From NCBI GenBank assembly GCA_937991535.1, contig CALKHN010000048.1, positions 16,436 to 80,435 on the forward strand: a stretch of DNA of 64,000 nt, in the 5' to 3' direction. The DNA is from an uncultured Sphingobacteriales bacterium. Lineage in GTDB: Bacteria; Bacteroidota; Bacteroidia; Chitinophagales; Chitinophagaceae. Below, piece after piece: positions 1-8,780 of the stretch. Within the stretch, counting starts at the first letter, position 1. Each line of letters begins with the position of its first letter. Position numbers and translations under genes: made by a program. A model generated the notes under the pieces. That model saw nothing but the letters and a program-made list of their open reading frames with translations. It had not been told where the DNA came from and searched no databases.

Positions 1-1
1 T

Positions 2-214
2 CCTGTTTATTTTAACGCCTTGGAAATTGGAGAATGTGAAATTACAAGTGATGATAAAAGCATGGTTGGACAAATAAAATTGAATATAGAAGTTAGCGAA
101 GAATTGTTTGTTTACTACAGTTTCGATCATCATACTGACCAACCACATCTTGTGGGTATCACTTTATCAAACAAGAAAGGTAGGGCAAGATCACTCAAAG
201 ATTCATTGATATAA
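2..214 (+). CDS. 3' end of a gene of unknown function (starts outside the window)
   Basis: The frame is open from the left edge to a TAA at 212-214, leaving the last 70 residues of a protein. A TTG at 20 could be read as a start, but the frame stays open upstream of it, so truncation by the window edge is more likely. The visible part is acidic and then ends in a basic stretch (SNKKGRARSLKDSLI). I recognise no family, signal peptide or membrane segment. It runs toward the convergent gene ending at 276. Confidence 0.45.
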   Translation, partial: PVYFNALEIGECEITSDDKSMVGQIKLNIEVSEELFVYYSFDHHTDQPHLVGITLSNKKGRARSLKDSLI

Positions 215-220
215 AAAATA

Positions 221-244
221 CCCCTGAAGTGAAAACAACGGGGG
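221..244. terminator. weak bidirectional terminator between convergent genes
   Basis: CCCC (221-224) pairs with GGGG (241-244) around a 16-base loop. On the minus strand the hairpin is followed by TATTTTTT, as expected for termination of the gene ending at 276. The four-pair stem is short, so this is tentative. Confidence 0.35.
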
Positions 245-275
245 AAAACAAAAATAATATGAATGATACCCATAA

Positions 276-1874
276 TTAATTAACCGTAATAAGCAGCGGT
301 TTAAAAAGTGTTTTCTTAAGCTTTGCCCTGCCAATAAATTGTTTGCCATTGATTTTAGTGAACTCGGAAGGGAAGATCATAATATCTTCTTCCCTCGTGT
401 TAAATACCAGTTCTTTGGATATATTTCCGTTATGATCCACCTTGCTTACAAATACTTGCCCACCCAGTCCGTCAACATGTTTGGCCGGCGTGTCGTCTTC
501 AGCAAGGCGGAGGTTCTTTAAATTGTCGAGGTATAAAAAATAGTATCCTGTAGCGTCGCTGATCAGTTTAAAACCCATTGTTCCCCTGCCCCTGCTCCCT
601 TCCTGGCGTTTGGGGATTTTTTTTATCCATTGAAAGTTGCCGGAGGCGTCTATTTTAGTTGCCAGTATATCATCATAGTGATAGGTAGTATAATAGGTAA
701 ACCTGCCATTGCCATCCATTCTCGATTTTTGCAGAATATAGTATTCCTCACAAGCCAGAAACACACTGCCATCCTTTTCAACCGCTACATCTCTTACCCT
801 TAAGTTTGGGATTTCATAGTCGTCGTTTTTCTCCATTTTTCTGCGTTTCCGGGCCGATTCAAATTTTTCCAGTTCCGATACGGGAAATTTATAATGACCT
901 TTCAGGTAGCCATCCACTTTTCCTTCCGTATTTAGTATACCCAGGAAGATGCCTTCCGTTCCTTTGTTTTTGGCATTTTTGCTGTATGTGCATGCAATGA
1001 TCATGTCGTGCAGTGTATTTTCAATGAGCGTTGATTCGCGGATAAAATACGTGTCAACAGAAACAACTGCATGTATAACCTGCTCATTATCTTTAGTGAA
1101 CTTAAATACTTCTAAGTGATAGGCTGGATCGCCTGTAGCTTTATCTGTTTCCTTTCTTGCATCGGAGTCATATACTTTAGCCAACAGGTACGCGTTCCCC
1201 TCTGAATCAATGGAAAAGTCTGCATTGTCCATTCTGGCTTCTGTATAAGGCATGGTGAATTCGCTCCCCCATATTTTATGGAGTGTTTCATCAAAAACAT
1301 GGATGCCTATTTTATCAAAGCTGTTTTTATCTTTTTTTGATTCAGGTGCAATCCTGTAGCTTACCAGTAATTTAGTATGATCGGCATTAAAGTGGAAATC
1401 GAATTTATTTACTTTCTTATACTTATATAATCCGGTCATCACAGGATCCCCGGCCAATTTGGGCGCTTCAATTATTTTCTGATTGAGATCGCTTAACCTG
1501 CCGTTTTTTACGTCTATGGAGGTAGCGTACAGTATTTCTTTTTGAGCATTCTTATCCCAGTCGCTTCTCAGCCAAAAATAATTGTTGTTAAAATCTACCA
1601 CCATTTCACTGTTCATATTTTTAGTAGCATCAGATAACTCAATTACCTTTTCCCCGGTTTGTGCCAGATTTTTGGGATTGAACCGGGAAATATAAAGCGC
1701 TTCTTTTTTTAAAGAGAGGTTTATAATCCCGTCCTGGTCGTTTCCGAAAAAAGAAAGGTCTTCTGCTTTTTTAGGCAATCCGTATTCAGTGCCTGTTTTG
1801 AACTGAAATTTTTTACTTTGTCCGAAAACAATAGTGGCTGACGTACAGGCGATGATGAGAAGTATTTCTTTCAT
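276..1874 (-). CDS. secreted protein of unknown function, probable beta-propeller-like fold
   Basis: A 532-residue protein with a clear Sec signal peptide (MKEILLIIACTSATIVFGQ, cut after about residue 19) and no other membrane segment. The mature part is a series of repeated short beta-strand motifs with aromatic and Asp/Gly turns, such as FNADHTKLLVSY, FSIDSEGNAYLLAKV, VAVEKDGSVFLACEEYY and KIDASGNFQWIKKI. This spacing resembles the blades of periplasmic beta-propellers. There is no lipobox, T9SS sorting domain or catalytic motif. It is a single gene, convergent with the partial gene at the left edge. The propeller suggestion is an inference from repeat pattern; the function is unknown. Confidence 0.75.
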   Translation of the reverse strand: MKEILLIIACTSATIVFGQSKKFQFKTGTEYGLPKKAEDLSFFGNDQDGIINLSLKKEALYISRFNPKNLAQTGEKVIELSDATKNMNSEMVVDFNNNYFWLRSDWDKNAQKEILYATSIDVKNGRLSDLNQKIIEAPKLAGDPVMTGLYKYKKVNKFDFHFNADHTKLLVSYRIAPESKKDKNSFDKIGIHVFDETLHKIWGSEFTMPYTEARMDNADFSIDSEGNAYLLAKVYDSDARKETDKATGDPAYHLEVFKFTKDNEQVIHAVVSVDTYFIRESTLIENTLHDMIIACTYSKNAKNKGTEGIFLGILNTEGKVDGYLKGHYKFPVSELEKFESARKRRKMEKNDDYEIPNLRVRDVAVEKDGSVFLACEEYYILQKSRMDGNGRFTYYTTYHYDDILATKIDASGNFQWIKKIPKRQEGSRGRGTMGFKLISDATGYYFLYLDNLKNLRLAEDDTPAKHVDGLGGQVFVSKVDHNGNISKELVFNTREEDIMIFPSEFTKINGKQFIGRAKLKKTLFKPLLITVN

Positions 1875-2000
1875 AATAAAGATAAGGGTTGTTCAAATTG
1901 TGGAATATGCAATGCCCATAGGGCCATTAAATGAGGTAGCCCGCTTGTTTCAACGCAGCATTAAGGCTGTTATTATATTTTAGCAATAATTAAAAATGAA

Positions 2001-2035
2001 CGGCGAACCTGAACTGACTGCAGTTTGGTTCGCCG
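2001..2035 (-). terminator. strong hairpin terminator downstream of the lipoprotein gene
   Basis: CGGCGAACC (2001-2009) pairs perfectly with GGTTCGCCG (2027-2035), and a second inner stem AACTG/CAGTT closes an ACTG loop. Read on the minus strand the hairpin is followed by TTCATTTTTAATTATT. It lies about 60 bases after the stop of the gene at 2096-2617, which it probably terminates. Confidence 0.6.
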
Positions 2036-2095
2036 CGCATCATGCTGAGTTAAAATTACATTTTCCGGCAGACGGATAGCATGTAATGACGAAAA

Positions 2096-2617
2096 TCAAT
2101 TTTTAACGGAGTCAATCAATTCTTTGGCTTTTTTTCCTGCCTTGTCTGCTCCATCTTTAACGGCTTTACCTGCGTCCTCTACGCCTTCTTTCACCGCTTC
2201 CCCCGCGTTCCTAACACCTTCTTTGGTGGCGTTCCATGCATCGGAAATGGCCTTGCCTGCTTTGTCAAAAAAGCGACCGGTTTTTTTTACAGCATCTCCT
2301 TCTTTAAGCGTAATGGTTTTGCCGTCTTTATTCCTGGCATCTCCTTTTACAGTAATTAAGGTGCCGTCATCCAGCGTTATGTCTTTTTCAGCCTCCACCC
2401 AGGTTCCGTTTTCATAAACAAGCAATTTTTCATTCTGCCACTTCACATCCCCTTCTTCGGGCTGGTATGTTGCAGCAGCGCCCATATCTACATGCGTATT
2501 ATCGGCTGGTGGCGCTTGCAGTGTAGCCGTATCATCACTCATTGTTCCATCGCTGGATGAGTTATTACACCCAATAACTGCAACTGCAAACGCAGCGAAA
2601 AAAAATATCTTTTTCAT
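2096..2617 (-). CDS. lipoprotein with DUF6799-like domain and amphipathic repeat tail
   Basis: A 173-residue lipoprotein: signal peptide MKKIFFFAAFAVAVIGC with the lipobox cysteine at 17, then a low-complexity Ser/Asp/Thr linker. Residues about 60-110 carry the pattern LLVYENGTW...DITLDDGTLITVKGDARNKDGKTITLKEGD, which resembles the small DUF6799 domain seen in Bacteroidota. The last 60 residues are Lys/Asp/Ala-rich near-11-residue repeats (KEGVRNAGEAVKEG, EDAGKAVKDGADKAG) typical of amphipathic LEA-like helices. LEA-like tails are associated with desiccation or stress protection; that role here is inference. A strong hairpin follows the gene. Confidence 0.7.
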   Translation of the reverse strand: MKKIFFFAAFAVAVIGCNNSSSDGTMSDDTATLQAPPADNTHVDMGAAATYQPEEGDVKWQNEKLLVYENGTWVEAEKDITLDDGTLITVKGDARNKDGKTITLKEGDAVKKTGRFFDKAGKAISDAWNATKEGVRNAGEAVKEGVEDAGKAVKDGADKAGKKAKELIDSVKN

Positions 2618-2964
2618 ATAAATTCTGTTTAATGATTAAGATCCGGTTTTTATGTTAATGGTTATACCAAAAAAGTGCCAGACATAAAATGAAATGAATT
2701 ATCGTATTTCTTCATGCCTGTACAGTCATGTACCTGCATTGTTAATTAACAAGCTATTCATTCGTGGAAAAAATGCCCCGGGAAGCGAGACTTGAAAATT
2801 CGTGATCGTCGGGGAGGAGGTAAAAAAAGAGCATCGGACAAGCGCTATATGAAATTCATCCGGCTAACCTGCTATGATCTGCAGGGGTGGATGGCAGTAA
2901 ACTAAAAATTAACCGCAAGGTAACTAAGAAAAAATACGGGGCACTACTCACCATTTCCCATTCA
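2618..2964. other. intergenic region with no gene found
   Basis: 347 bases between the lipoprotein start and the sufT stop. It should hold the lipoprotein promoter. I see no convincing open frame, RNA gene or long inverted repeat. The right end (2942-2969) is a heptamer array, listed separately. Confidence 0.5.
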
Positions 2965-2969
2965 CTACA
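2942..2969. repeat. period-7 degenerate array at the end of sufT
   Basis: Four consecutive 7-base units, CACTACT CACCATT TCCCATT CACTACA, run through the stop codon of sufT (2965-2967). It is one of about ten such arrays in the window. Confidence 0.6.
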
Positions 2970-3264
2970 AAAATCCCAGTTCCAGCTTTGCCTCTTCTGT
3001 CATCATTTCCCTGTTCCAGGGAGGATCAAAAGTAAGGTGCACATATACATCCGTAACACCTTCAATGGCTTCTGTTTTTTGCTGTACTTCCGCCACAATA
3101 TCGCTCGCAACGGGGCAGCCGGGTGCAGTAAGCGTCATAATGATTTTAACTTTGCCATCGTCATCAGCTTCCAGCTTATATACCAGTCCCAGATCCATAA
3201 TGTTTACCGGGATCTCGGGATCGTACACCGTTCTTAAAACCTCTTCTATTTTATCGTAAAGCAT
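2965..3264 (-). CDS. sufT: SufT / MIP18-family iron-sulfur assembly protein
   Basis: A 99-residue protein of the DUF59 (MIP18/SufT) family, which helps deliver Fe-S clusters to target proteins. Visible family features are the YDPEIPVNIMDLGLVY start (residues 14-29), the TAPGCPVA motif with the conserved cysteine at 50, and the DPPWNREMMTEEAKLELG end. The length is normal for a stand-alone domain. It is the last gene of the SUF operon, 103 bases after sufE, and that spacer is filled with short repeats. Bacterial operons of this kind commonly end with such a gene, which supports the call. Confidence 0.88.
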   Translation of the reverse strand: MLYDKIEEVLRTVYDPEIPVNIMDLGLVYKLEADDDGKVKIIMTLTAPGCPVASDIVAEVQQKTEAIEGVTDVYVHLTFDPPWNREMMTEEAKLELGFL

Positions 3265-3271
3265 GATATAT

Positions 3272-3390
3272 GGATTTATGGTTTGTAGTTTATGGTTTAT
3301 GCCCTATTCATATTACAGGCTGCAGGGTACAGGTTGGAGGATGTATTCAATTTTCAAATTTTCAAATTCATCTCATTTCCAAATTCCTAA
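3272..3390. repeat. cluster of period-7 and period-8 arrays between sufE and sufT
   Basis: Three arrays lie in a row: 3272-3299 (GGATTTA TGGTTTG TAGTTTA TGGTTTA), 3313-3340 (TTACAGG CTGCAGG GTACAGG TTGGAGG) and about 3345-3390 (an 8-base TTTCAAAT-type array) that enters the last codons of sufE. Nearly the whole sufE-sufT spacer is repeat. Confidence 0.6.
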
Positions 3391-3793
3391 ACGCCACCCC
3401 ATACATTTTCATCTGCTTCAGCATAGACAGCAGCCCGTTGGAACGGGTAAGCGACAGGTGATTTTTTAAACCAATGGCATCTACAAAATATATTGCAGCC
3501 CCAGCAATGTCATTAGGCGATTGGCCCGACAATACCCGCACCACCATACTCACCAAACCTTTGGTGATCACCGCGTCGCTGTCGGCGGTAAAATATATCT
3601 TTCCTTCTTTGTGTTCAGCATGCAGCCATACTTTGCTCTGGCAACCCCTGATCAGATTTTCTTCTTTCTTATACTGTTCATCAATCAATGGCAGATCTTT
3701 ACCCAATTGAATGATGTATTCATACTTCTCCGTCCAGTCGGTAAAGAAACTGAATTCTTCTATGATCGTATCCTGTTGTTCTTTTATAGTCAT
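3368..3793 (-). CDS. sufE: SufE sulfur-acceptor protein
   Basis: SufE takes persulfide sulfur from the SufS cysteine desulfurase, stimulates its activity and hands sulfur on to the SufBCD scaffold. The ATG at 3793 gives 141 residues, the usual SufE length; the frame can be extended upstream, but that part (MKRPNACWNN...) overlaps sufS and has no family resemblance. With this start the active-site cysteine in LIRGCQSKVW falls at residue 51, the same number as the well-studied SufE Cys51. The C-terminus shows the family's RSNGLLSMLKQMK helix. It lies 70 bases after sufS. The last codons overlap an 8-base repeat array. Confidence 0.93.
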   Translation of the reverse strand: MTIKEQQDTIIEEFSFFTDWTEKYEYIIQLGKDLPLIDEQYKKEENLIRGCQSKVWLHAEHKEGKIYFTADSDAVITKGLVSMVVRVLSGQSPNDIAGAAIYFVDAIGLKNHLSLTRSNGLLSMLKQMKMYGVAFRNLEMR

Positions 3794-3863
3794 TGTACAT
3801 TTACTCCTTACTGCGAAGTTCCGGACTTTCAGGCGATTTCTTGCAGAGAGAAAAAGATAGTGG

Positions 3864-5111
3864 TTATTCCAGCATGCGTTTGGCCTTTTCAATTCCTTTC
3901 ACCAGTTCATCCACCTCAGCCTTTGTATTGTAAAATGCAAAGGAAGCTCTTACGGTTCCTGGAATATGAAAGAAATCCATGAGCGGTTGCGTACAGTGGT
4001 GTCCTGTTCTTACCGCAATGGATTGCTTGTCTAATATTTCACCCAGATCATAGGGGTGAATATTACCAATCAAAAAAGAAATGGCGCCGGAACGGTGTTG
4101 GGCATCTCCAATAAAGCGCAGGGAAGGTATAGCGGAAAGCCGCCCGTAAGCATAAGCGACTACTTCTTCTTCGGCCTGCTGAATGGCAGCAACACCAATA
4201 TGCTGGATATAATCTATTGCAGCCCCCAATGCAATGCCGCCCGAAATATCGGGTGTGCCCGCTTCGAATTTAAAAGGAAGTTCGTTATAGGTGGTTTTGG
4301 CGAAAGTTACATTTTTGATCATATCACCACCACCTTCATAGGGGGGCATTTCATTCAGCCATTTTTCTTTTCCGTATAAAACACCTACCCCCGTTGGTCC
4401 ATAAATTTTATGTCCCGAAAAAGCCAGGAAGTCAGCATCCAATTGCTGAATATCTATTGGGATATGCTGTATAGCCTGCGCCGCGTCTATAAGCACGGGT
4501 ATGTTTAGCGCCTGCGCTTTCTGTATAATTTCACGTATGGGATTTACCGTTCCCAAACTGTTGGAAACATAGGTAATCGCTGCTATCTTTACTTTTTTTG
4601 TCAGCAGTTCATCAAAAGCATCCATTTTCAATTCGCCCTGCTCATTGATGGGGATCACTTTTAAAACAGCCCCTTTTTCTTCACAGATCAATTGCCAGGG
4701 AACAATATTGGAATGATGCTCCATAGCGGAGATCAGCACTTCATCTCCTTCTTTCAAATATTTTCTTCCAAAAGAGGATGCAACCAGGTTAATGCCGTTG
4801 GTAGTGCCTTTGGTAAAAATAATTTCGTGATCAAAACGGGCATTGATATAAGCCGCTATTTTTTTCCGCGCTTCTTCATATGCTTCCGTAGCCTGCTGGC
4901 TCAGGAAGTGAACACCGCGGTGTACATTGCTATTGTATTGAGTGTAATAATTTTCAAGCGATTGCAGAACAGCGCGGGGTTTTTGTGTGGTAGCCGCATT
5001 GTCTAAATAGATCAATGGCCTGCCGTAAACCTTTGTTTGCAGTATTGGAAAATCTTTCCTGATTTTTTCAATATCCAATGCACTGTCTGTTATCGGCTCG
5101 CTATTGGTCAT
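3864..5111 (-). CDS. sufS: SufS cysteine desulfurase
   Basis: A PLP-dependent group II cysteine desulfurase of 415 residues that converts cysteine to alanine and loads a persulfide for Fe-S assembly. Visible features are the YLDNAATTQKP start, the EHHSNIVPW motif (131-139), the PLP lysine in FSGHKIYGPTG (Lys235) and the catalytic cysteine in RTGHHCTQP (Cys373). The short loop around that cysteine is typical of the SufS rather than the IscS/NifS type. Its start overlaps the end of sufD by 11 bases, suggesting translational coupling. Confidence 0.95.
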   Translation of the reverse strand: MTNSEPITDSALDIEKIRKDFPILQTKVYGRPLIYLDNAATTQKPRAVLQSLENYYTQYNSNVHRGVHFLSQQATEAYEEARKKIAAYINARFDHEIIFTKGTTNGINLVASSFGRKYLKEGDEVLISAMEHHSNIVPWQLICEEKGAVLKVIPINEQGELKMDAFDELLTKKVKIAAITYVSNSLGTVNPIREIIQKAQALNIPVLIDAAQAIQHIPIDIQQLDADFLAFSGHKIYGPTGVGVLYGKEKWLNEMPPYEGGGDMIKNVTFAKTTYNELPFKFEAGTPDISGGIALGAAIDYIQHIGVAAIQQAEEEVVAYAYGRLSAIPSLRFIGDAQHRSGAISFLIGNIHPYDLGEILDKQSIAVRTGHHCTQPLMDFFHIPGTVRASFAFYNTKAEVDELVKGIEKAKRMLE

Positions 5112-6396
5112 ACGCTTCCGCCATTTTACGGGTGATCAGTTTTTCGATATATTCTCTTACGGCAGGGATCTGGATTTTATTGGTAACATCAAAGGAGAAT
5201 GCCTTCACCAGTAAATTTCTTGCGGCTGTTTCGCCAATGCCCCTCGACTGCAAATAAAACAATGCTTCTTTGTTGAGGCTGCCCACAGTAGAGCCATGGC
5301 TGCATTTTACATCATCAGCAAAAATTTCTAACTGCGGTTTTGAATCCACCACGGCTTTATTGCTGAGCAGTATATTATTATTTTGCTGAAAAGCATTGGT
5401 TTTCTGGGCATCCTGGTGAACATAAATTCTGCCGCTGAAAACCGCCCTCGCATTGTCTAATAATACACCTTTATACAATTCATTGCTGAGGCAGTTGGGG
5501 AACATATGATTCACCACCGTGTGATTGTCTGTTAACTGGTTGCCACCGGCGAGATACAATCCATACAAATGACTTTCTGTATTGGTACCATTCAGATCAA
5601 GATGAAGATTGTTGCGCACAAATGCGGCATCGGGCAGGCTATAGGTGTAATTATTAAACAGGCTGTTGTTTTGCTGAACAACCTGGTTAAAATTAACAAG
5701 ATGGGTATTGGATGGGGCAATTTGCAGGTTGTAATGATCTACCTGTGCGTTTTCCGCAACACAGCATTCCGTTACATTGTTGATAAATAAAGGCTTATTG
5801 CCGATCACTACTACCGATTCAACGATCTGGATCTTGCTGCTCTTATGGGCTATGATCAAAATCCTTGGCTGAATAAAAACCGCTTCTTCCGCATTGTATA
5901 CATGTGTGATATGGATAGGCTTGTCGCAAATAATGTTTTTATCTGCTTCTATCACTATACCATTTTCAAATAAGGCTGTATTTAATGCCGCGAAGGGATA
6001 TTTTTCTGTATTAATGTACCTGCCAAAATAAGACTGAAGGTTTTCGTTTTTCAATGCGGTGCGGAGAGGCGAAATCTTTACGCCCCTGATCGCCACATCT
6101 TCGTTCAGCATGCCATTCTTTAAAACCACTTCGTATGCATCCAGCAAAGGGATATGCGCCGGGTTGTGCAGCCCATGTAAGGAGGCAGCTCCAGGCTGAA
6201 GGTGAAAATCTTCCTTTAAAAAAGGAGATACATTGGTAAAGCGCCAGTCTTCAAGTCTCGTTGAAGGAAAACCCTTACCGGAAAATGCTTCAAACGCGGT
6301 TTCACGCAAATCCTTTAACCAATCATTATCCTGCGTTATTTCTCTTTCCCTGTATAAATTAATAAACTGGTCGTATAGTGATGTAGTTGTAATCAT
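5101..6396 (-). CDS. sufD: SufD scaffold subunit of the SufBCD complex
   Basis: A 431-residue SufB/SufD-family protein. The C-terminal half carries the beta-helix core and the family signatures YKGVLLDNARAVFSGRIYVHQDAQKTNAFQ and CSHGSTVGSLNKEALFYLQSRGI. SufD forms a heterodimer with SufB, and its conserved His in CSHGS contributes to cluster assembly in the well-studied system. It lies 19 bases after sufC and overlaps the sufS start. Confidence 0.93.
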   Translation of the reverse strand: MITTTSLYDQFINLYREREITQDNDWLKDLRETAFEAFSGKGFPSTRLEDWRFTNVSPFLKEDFHLQPGAASLHGLHNPAHIPLLDAYEVVLKNGMLNEDVAIRGVKISPLRTALKNENLQSYFGRYINTEKYPFAALNTALFENGIVIEADKNIICDKPIHITHVYNAEEAVFIQPRILIIAHKSSKIQIVESVVVIGNKPLFINNVTECCVAENAQVDHYNLQIAPSNTHLVNFNQVVQQNNSLFNNYTYSLPDAAFVRNNLHLDLNGTNTESHLYGLYLAGGNQLTDNHTVVNHMFPNCLSNELYKGVLLDNARAVFSGRIYVHQDAQKTNAFQQNNNILLSNKAVVDSKPQLEIFADDVKCSHGSTVGSLNKEALFYLQSRGIGETAARNLLVKAFSFDVTNKIQIPAVREYIEKLITRKMAEAYDQ

Positions 6397-6415
6397 TTCG
6401 AAATTGCGTTATTCA

Positions 6416-7177
6416 TCAAACCGATGCCGTGGTAACGGGTTCTTTAATCCAGTCGTAGCCTTTTTCTTCCAGTTCCAGCGCCAATTCTTTGGCGCCCGAT
6501 TTAACAATTCTTCCGTCGTATAATACATGCACAAAATCCGGAACAATATACTCCAGTAAACGCTGGTAGTGCGTAATTACGATAAAAGCGTTCTTTTCGG
6601 AGCGGAGCTTATTTACGCCGTTGGACACAATGCGCAAAGCATCAATATCCAGCCCTGAGTCCGTTTCATCGAGAATAGACAATTTAGGATTGAGCATGGC
6701 CAACTGAAATATTTCATTCCGCTTTTTTTCACCACCCGAAAAGCCTTCATTTAAAGAACGATTCGTGAGCTTGGCATCAAATTCCACCAGCTTCTGTTTT
6801 TCCCTTGTTAAGCGGAGGAACTCCTTTGCTTCCAAAGGGGGTTCATTGTGATAGGCCCTTATTTCATTTAAAGCGGTTCGTAAAAAGTTGATATTGGACA
6901 CCCCGGGTATTTCAATCGGGTATTGAAAAGCGAGGAACAAACCCTCGCGGGCCCTGTTTTCCGGAGAAAATTCAAGCAGATCTTTGCCATCAAATAGTAC
7001 TTCTCCACCTGTAACTTCAAAATTTTCTCTGCCGGTTAGCACCGAGGCAAGAGAACTTTTGCCTGAACCATTGGGTCCCATAATTGCATGAACCTCGCCC
7101 GCATTTACCTGTAGGTTAATCCCTTTTAAAATCTGTTTATCCTCAACCTTCGCCTGTAGATTTTTTATGCTTAACAT
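6416..7177 (-). CDS. sufC: SufC ATPase of the SufBCD complex
   Basis: A 253-residue ABC-type ATPase that is soluble and powers structural changes of the SufBD scaffold rather than transport. Walker A is GPNGSGKSS (34-42), the signature is LNEGFSGGEKKRNE, and Walker B is LSILDETDSGLD; the SGGEKKRNE form with DETDSGLD is characteristic of SufC. The gene lies 123 bases after sufB, the longest internal gap of the upstream half of the operon, and that gap holds a heptamer array at its sufB end. The C-terminal EEKGYDWI segment also fits the family. Confidence 0.95.
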   Translation of the reverse strand: MLSIKNLQAKVEDKQILKGINLQVNAGEVHAIMGPNGSGKSSLASVLTGRENFEVTGGEVLFDGKDLLEFSPENRAREGLFLAFQYPIEIPGVSNINFLRTALNEIRAYHNEPPLEAKEFLRLTREKQKLVEFDAKLTNRSLNEGFSGGEKKRNEIFQLAMLNPKLSILDETDSGLDIDALRIVSNGVNKLRSEKNAFIVITHYQRLLEYIVPDFVHVLYDGRIVKSGAKELALELEEKGYDWIKEPVTTASV

Positions 7178-7274
7178 GATATATTGCTGTATTTCTTATT
7201 TTGTTTAATAATCTCCTTTGGAACCGAATTCGTTAATTAATTTATAATGAACTGAACATTCAATATCTTTTACG

Positions 7275-7309
7275 CCTTACCACTCGCCACTTACCACTCA
7301 CTATCCCAC
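7275..7309. repeat. period-7 array across the sufB stop codon
   Basis: Five units, CCTTACC ACTCGCC ACTTACC ACTCACT ATCCCAC, span the sufB stop (7301-7303) and the last coding bases. It follows the same 7-base period as the other arrays but with a different unit sequence. Confidence 0.6.
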
Positions 7310-8749
7310 GCTTCCTTCCAGCGTAATGGATAACAATTTCTGCGCTTCCACAGCAAATTCCATGGGTAGCTGGTTCAGCACTTCCTTGGCATAGCCGTTC
7401 ACTATAAGCGCTACTGCCTTTTCAGTGTCTATTCCCCGCTGGTTAAGGTAAAATATCTGATCTTCACCAATTTTTGAGGTGGTGGCTTCGTGCTCAATGG
7501 TGGCGGATTTGTTTTTTGATTCGATATAAGGGAAGGTATGAGCGCCGCAACGGTCTCCGATCAATAAAGAATCGCATTGGGTAAAATTTCTTGCATTTTC
7601 CGCCTTACTGCCTACCTGCACCAGGCCCCGGTAGCTGTTCTGTCCCTCGCCTGCTGAAATGCCTTTAGAAATAATCCGGCTTTTGGTGCCTTTGCCAATA
7701 TGATACATTTTAGTGCCTGTATCGGCAATCTGTTTGTTTTTAGTAACTGCAACCGAATAAAATTCACCGCTTGAATAATCGCCCTGCAAAATTACACTGG
7801 GATATTTCCACGTGATAGCCGATCCCGTTTCTACCTGAGTCCACGATATTTTGGCATGAGCGCCTCTGCAAACGCCCCGTTTGGTTACAAAATTGTAGAT
7901 ACCGCCTTTTCCTTCCTTATCGCCGGGATACCAGTTTTGGACTGTACTGTATTTGATTTCCGCATTTTCAAGCGCTACCAGTTCAACTACAGCCGCATGC
8001 ATCTGGTTCTCGTCGCGTTTCGGCGCGGTGCAGCCTTCTAAGTAACTCACATAGCTCCCCTCATCGGCAATGATGAGCGTGCGTTCAAACTGCCCGGTAT
8101 TTTCGGAGTTGATCCTGAAATAAGTAGACAATTCCATAGGGCAGCGAACGCCTTTGGGAATGTATACAAACGAACCGTCGGAAAAAACGGCTGCGTTCAA
8201 AGCGGCGTATATATTATCTGAATGGGGTACAACCGAGCCTAAATATTTTTGTATCAATTCGGGATGTTCCTTAACCGCCTCGCTTATAGATGAAAAAATG
8301 ATACCCTGCTCTTTTAAAGTTTCCTTAAAAGTAGTAGCTACAGAAACGCTGTCAAAAACAGCATCAACAGCCACACCAGCCAGTATTTTTTGTTCCGAAA
8401 GAGGGATACCCAATTTTTCAAATGTAGCAATCAGTTCAGGATCTACTTCATTCATATCCTTATACTTTGCCCTGGATTTGGGAGCGGCATAGTAGGAAAT
8501 ATCCTGGAAATCTATTTTTGGCAGTTCAAAATTCTGCCAGTGGGGCTCGGGCTGTTTTAAAAATGACTGGTAGGCTTTTAAACGCCAGTCAAGCAGCCAT
8601 TGGGGCTCCTTTTTTTTTGTGGATATAAAATGTATGGTATCCTCATTCAATCCCCTTGGGGCTATATCCATCTCAATATCCGTTACAAAGCCAAATTCAT
8701 ATTCCTTGTCGCTGTATTCCTCTAATATGTCAGCACTATTATTAGCCAT
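7301..8749 (-). CDS. sufB: SufB scaffold subunit of the SufBCD complex
   Basis: SufB is the main scaffold on which the Fe-S cluster is built. I chose the ATG at 8749, giving 482 residues, the normal SufB length; an upstream extension in frame (MFLKIQMPAEP...) overlaps sufA and looks non-coding. Family motifs are GVAVDAVFDSVSVATTFKETL, IYAALNAAVFSDGSFVYIPKGV, YLEGCTAPKRDENQMHAAVVEL (the conserved Cys region), CDSLLIGDRCGAHTFPYIESKN and the C-terminal DQIFYLNQRGI. It starts 31 bases after sufA and ends in a heptamer array. Confidence 0.95.
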   Translation of the reverse strand: MANNSADILEEYSDKEYEFGFVTDIEMDIAPRGLNEDTIHFISTKKKEPQWLLDWRLKAYQSFLKQPEPHWQNFELPKIDFQDISYYAAPKSRAKYKDMNEVDPELIATFEKLGIPLSEQKILAGVAVDAVFDSVSVATTFKETLKEQGIIFSSISEAVKEHPELIQKYLGSVVPHSDNIYAALNAAVFSDGSFVYIPKGVRCPMELSTYFRINSENTGQFERTLIIADEGSYVSYLEGCTAPKRDENQMHAAVVELVALENAEIKYSTVQNWYPGDKEGKGGIYNFVTKRGVCRGAHAKISWTQVETGSAITWKYPSVILQGDYSSGEFYSVAVTKNKQIADTGTKMYHIGKGTKSRIISKGISAGEGQNSYRGLVQVGSKAENARNFTQCDSLLIGDRCGAHTFPYIESKNKSATIEHEATTSKIGEDQIFYLNQRGIDTEKAVALIVNGYAKEVLNQLPMEFAVEAQKLLSITLEGSVG

Positions 8750-8780
8750 AATTATAATGTATTGTCCCAAACTACCAAAA

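Noticed and set aside
3794..3892. N-terminal extension of SufE
   Set aside because: It overlaps sufS, and the start at 3793 puts the catalytic cysteine at the standard position 51.
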